From the NCBI RefSeq assembly GCF_000515395.1, contig NZ_KI911782.1:3470606-3534605 (forward strand): a stretch of 64,000 nt of DNA, written 5' to 3'. Within the stretch, counting starts at the first letter, position 1. Every line of letters begins with the position of its first letter. Below are positions 62,005 through 64,000 of the stretch, piece by piece. Position numbers and translations under genes: made by a program. A model generated the notes under the pieces. That model was not told where the DNA came from, did not search any database, and saw only the letters and a list, made by a program, of their open reading frames with translations. The DNA comes from Jiangella gansuensis DSM 44835. GTDB taxonomy: Bacteria > Actinomycetota > Actinomycetes > Jiangellales > Jiangellaceae.

Positions 62005-63972
62005 ATGCCGTTGAGCCGAAGGTCGTTCCTGACGGGTACCGGGCTGGCGTTCGCCGCGGCTCACGCCGGGCTGATGCCGGGGTGGAACGAGGGCACCGCC
62101 GCGGCAGCCGACGGGCCGCTCACACCGACCCTCTACGGGCCGGCATCGCTGACCGCGGCGGTCCGCGGTGCGGCCGTCCTGGGCGACAGCGTGTACGTCG
62201 CTTCTCGCTTCAACACTCCCGACCAGAAGCTGCGCCTGGCCGCGTTCGATGTCGCGACCGGCGAGAACCGCACGGTCGACGACCTCGACATCCCCAGCAA
62301 CGGCGGCAACAAGCTGGCAGCCGACGGCCGGTACGTCTACATCGGCCCGGCCGGCAGCGCGTACGTGTGGCGGTTCGACCCGCAGACCCGCGAGGTGGAG
62401 CCGTGGGTCGAGGCGGGGACGAGCACCACCTGGTACTACGAGATGGTGGTGGCCGGGCATCACCTGTACATCGGCACCTACCCCGACTGCACCGTCAAGC
62501 GGATCCACCTCGGCACGGGCGCGATCGAGACCTACGGGCGCATCTCGTCGTCGCTCTACGCCGTCGCCATCGCCGTCGACGACACCCACGTGATCGCCGG
62601 TTCCGCGGCACCCGGGACGCTCCTGCTCTGGCCGCGCGACGGCGGAACGCCCGTCGACCTGACGTCCCACCTGAGCAACTCACCCGTCGGCATCCTGGAC
62701 CTGGCCGTCGCGGACGGCACGATCCACGTGGCCAGCGGACGCCAGGTGATCTCGTTCCGCAAGGACGGCTCAGAGCGAGTCTCCCGCGACATCCCAGCCG
62801 AGGACCGGTATGTCGACCAGATCACGGTGGACGCCGACGGGACGGTGTACGCGCTGTCCCGCCTCACCACCAACCTCTACGAGGTCACGCCGGCCGGCCT
62901 GACGAAGGTCGGCCAACCCGTCGGCGACGTCGAGAATCAACTGCTCTGGCCGATGAGCGACGGCAGCCTGCTCGGCGTCAGCGGCCTCGGTCATGTCTGG
63001 CGGACACGGCCCGGGGGCACCGCGGAAGTCTGGCAGACGGCCACCCGCGGTTTCGGCTACCCGGAGATCGTCCAGTCGATGATGCTCGACCGGCGCGGCC
63101 GGGTGTGGGTTGCCGGCCACTACGCGATGACCGTTCACGAGGCCCGTGCCCGCAGGTCGGCCAGGTTCGACGTCAACGGCGAGCCGAAGGCGATGGCCGA
63201 GGGCCGCGACGGCACCATCTACACCGGGCTGTATCCCAGCGCCCAGATCGTCGGCATCGACCCCGACACCTTCGAGATCACGCCACTCGGGACGCTGGGC
63301 AACGAGCAGCTGCGGACCAAGCGCATCCACGTCGACGTCGCCCACAACCAGCTCGTGGTCGCGTCCAGTCCGGCCACCACCAAGCACACCGGCGCGCTCA
63401 CCTTCGTCGACCTCGCAACCGGCGACTTCGACGTGCATCGCGAGTACCTGCCGGAGCAGAGCGTGATGGACGTCGTCGTGTCGGGCACCACCGCGTACCT
63501 CGTCGGCGACACCTACGGTGAGGGCACCAGCGGGCCGGTGCGGGTCACCGGCCAGATCGCGGCGGTCGACATCGTCACGCGCGAGCTCCTCTGGCGCGAC
63601 GAGCCCGTTCCGTGGGCGTCCTACGAGTCCGTCTACGTGACCGGCGACCTGCTCTACGCCGTCGGCCGACGTCCGCGCGGCGCGTGGTTCGCGTACGATC
63701 TGCGCACCCGCACCGTCGTCATGGAGGGCGACCTGGGCGGCTACGGCCAGCTCAACGGCGTGGACGGTCGCGTGTTCTCGTGGGTGCACTGGACCAACGA
63801 CATCAGCGAGCTGCCCACGCAACCAGGCGGCGAGGTGCGGACCGTGTACGACGACGTGCCGCGGGGCTGGTACAACAACCCGCTGTTCAACTTCACCCGG
63901 AACGGATCGGGGACGTGGGGCATGCACGGTACCGATCTGGCCTTCTTCCCCCTGGGTCGGCCCGCCCGGTGA
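62005..63972 (+). CDS. Tat-exported beta-propeller protein
   Basis: AGGAGG stands 7-8 bases before the ATG at 62005. The 655-aa protein has a twin-arginine signal (LSRRSFLTGTGLAFAAAHAG) with cleavage probably near GTAAAADG. The mature part is made of repeated four-stranded blades (for example AADGRYVYIGPAGSAYVWRF and VAGHHLYIGTYPDCTVKRIH), giving a seven- or eight-bladed propeller of the PQQ/YVTN/NHL-like kind. No catalytic residues are recognised. It is likely a secreted binding or scaffold protein, or a lyase-like enzyme. A GTCCTAGG box upstream (61991-61998) repeats the half-site near the WYL gene. Confidence 0.85.
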   Translation: MPLSRRSFLTGTGLAFAAAHAGLMPGWNEGTAAAADGPLTPTLYGPASLTAAVRGAAVLGDSVYVASRFNTPDQKLRLAAFDVATGENRTVDDLDIPSNGGNKLAADGRYVYIGPAGSAYVWRFDPQTREVEPWVEAGTSTTWYYEMVVAGHHLYIGTYPDCTVKRIHLGTGAIETYGRISSSLYAVAIAVDDTHVIAGSAAPGTLLLWPRDGGTPVDLTSHLSNSPVGILDLAVADGTIHVASGRQVISFRKDGSERVSRDIPAEDRYVDQITVDADGTVYALSRLTTNLYEVTPAGLTKVGQPVGDVENQLLWPMSDGSLLGVSGLGHVWRTRPGGTAEVWQTATRGFGYPEIVQSMMLDRRGRVWVAGHYAMTVHEARARRSARFDVNGEPKAMAEGRDGTIYTGLYPSAQIVGIDPDTFEITPLGTLGNEQLRTKRIHVDVAHNQLVVASSPATTKHTGALTFVDLATGDFDVHREYLPEQSVMDVVVSGTTAYLVGDTYGEGTSGPVRVTGQIAAVDIVTRELLWRDEPVPWASYESVYVTGDLLYAVGRRPRGAWFAYDLRTRTVVMEGDLGGYGQLNGVDGRVFSWVHWTNDISELPTQPGGEVRTVYDDVPRGWYNNPLFNFTRNGSGTWGMHGTDLAFFPLGRPAR

Positions 63973-64000
63973 TCATCAACGGTTGGCTGTGTCCTGGCAC
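63970..64000. terminator. Left half of a TGATCATC hairpin (cut by window end)
   Basis: TGATCATCAACGGTTGGC directly at the stop codon copies the left arm at 58553 (TGATCATCAAGGGTTGGC) with one change. The right arm would lie beyond the window. Confidence 0.5.

Overview
This is a high-GC actinomycete chromosome segment. The evidence is strong third-position G/C bias, GTG and TTG starts, Tat and lipoprotein exporters, ECF42/DGPF, CGNR and WYL regulators, and an LPXTG surface protein. The repertoire would fit Jiangellaceae or a related soil or plant-associated lineage, but no marker gene here proves that. The first ~19 kb is visibly less GC-rich than the rest and may have been acquired.

1-18.8 kb: an uncharacterised catabolic locus. 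It holds a gene entering from the left edge that fuses an amidohydrolase to a class V aminotransferase, then a short-chain epimerase, a conserved protein of unknown function, a creatininase-family amidohydrolase and a Gfo/Idh/MocA oxidoreductase, closely spaced. These are followed by a Tat-exported beta-helix protein, a SelA-like PLP enzyme, a CGNR regulator, a RidA-like protein, a GHL6-type glycoside hydrolase and an Lpl/YtcQ-type oligosaccharide ABC transporter. Together they suggest uptake and breakdown of an unknown, probably nitrogen-containing or modified, oligosaccharide.

19-30.4 kb: a decay zone. It contains frameshifted or truncated remnants of TPR/AfsR-like regulators, a polysaccharide deacetylase, an ImmA/IrrE protein, an MFS transporter and small unknown genes. 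Among them lie a large repeat-built LPXTG surface protein (itself frameshifted), a 65-aa secreted peptide, a small membrane protein, a VOC protein and an SDR. An identical 18-bp direct repeat precedes both secreted-protein genes.

30.4-41 kb: an FAD monooxygenase, a membrane protein and a LuxR/TPR regulator, then a TetR regulator, a two-component system, membrane proteins, a D-threonine-aldolase-like PLP enzyme and a membrane-fused spermidine-synthase-like protein.

41-53.7 kb: a seven-gene minus-strand operon (GH42, sugar-binding protein, two permeases, GH95, GH31, GH1) plus its LacI regulator. Matching LacI-type palindromes lie before both units. The enzyme set fits stepwise disassembly of imported fucosylated xyloglucan oligosaccharides: GH95 removes fucose, GH42 galactose, GH31 xylose and GH1 glucose.

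53.7-64 kb: ECF42 sigma factor with its DGPF partner, a GNAT acetyltransferase, an ArsR regulator, a frameshifted SDR, an aldo/keto reductase, a winged-helix protein, an epoxide hydrolase divergent from a WYL regulator with a clear palindromic operator, and a Tat-exported beta-propeller protein. Long hairpins containing TGATCATC recur at gene ends at 34.5, 58.5 and 64.0 kb.
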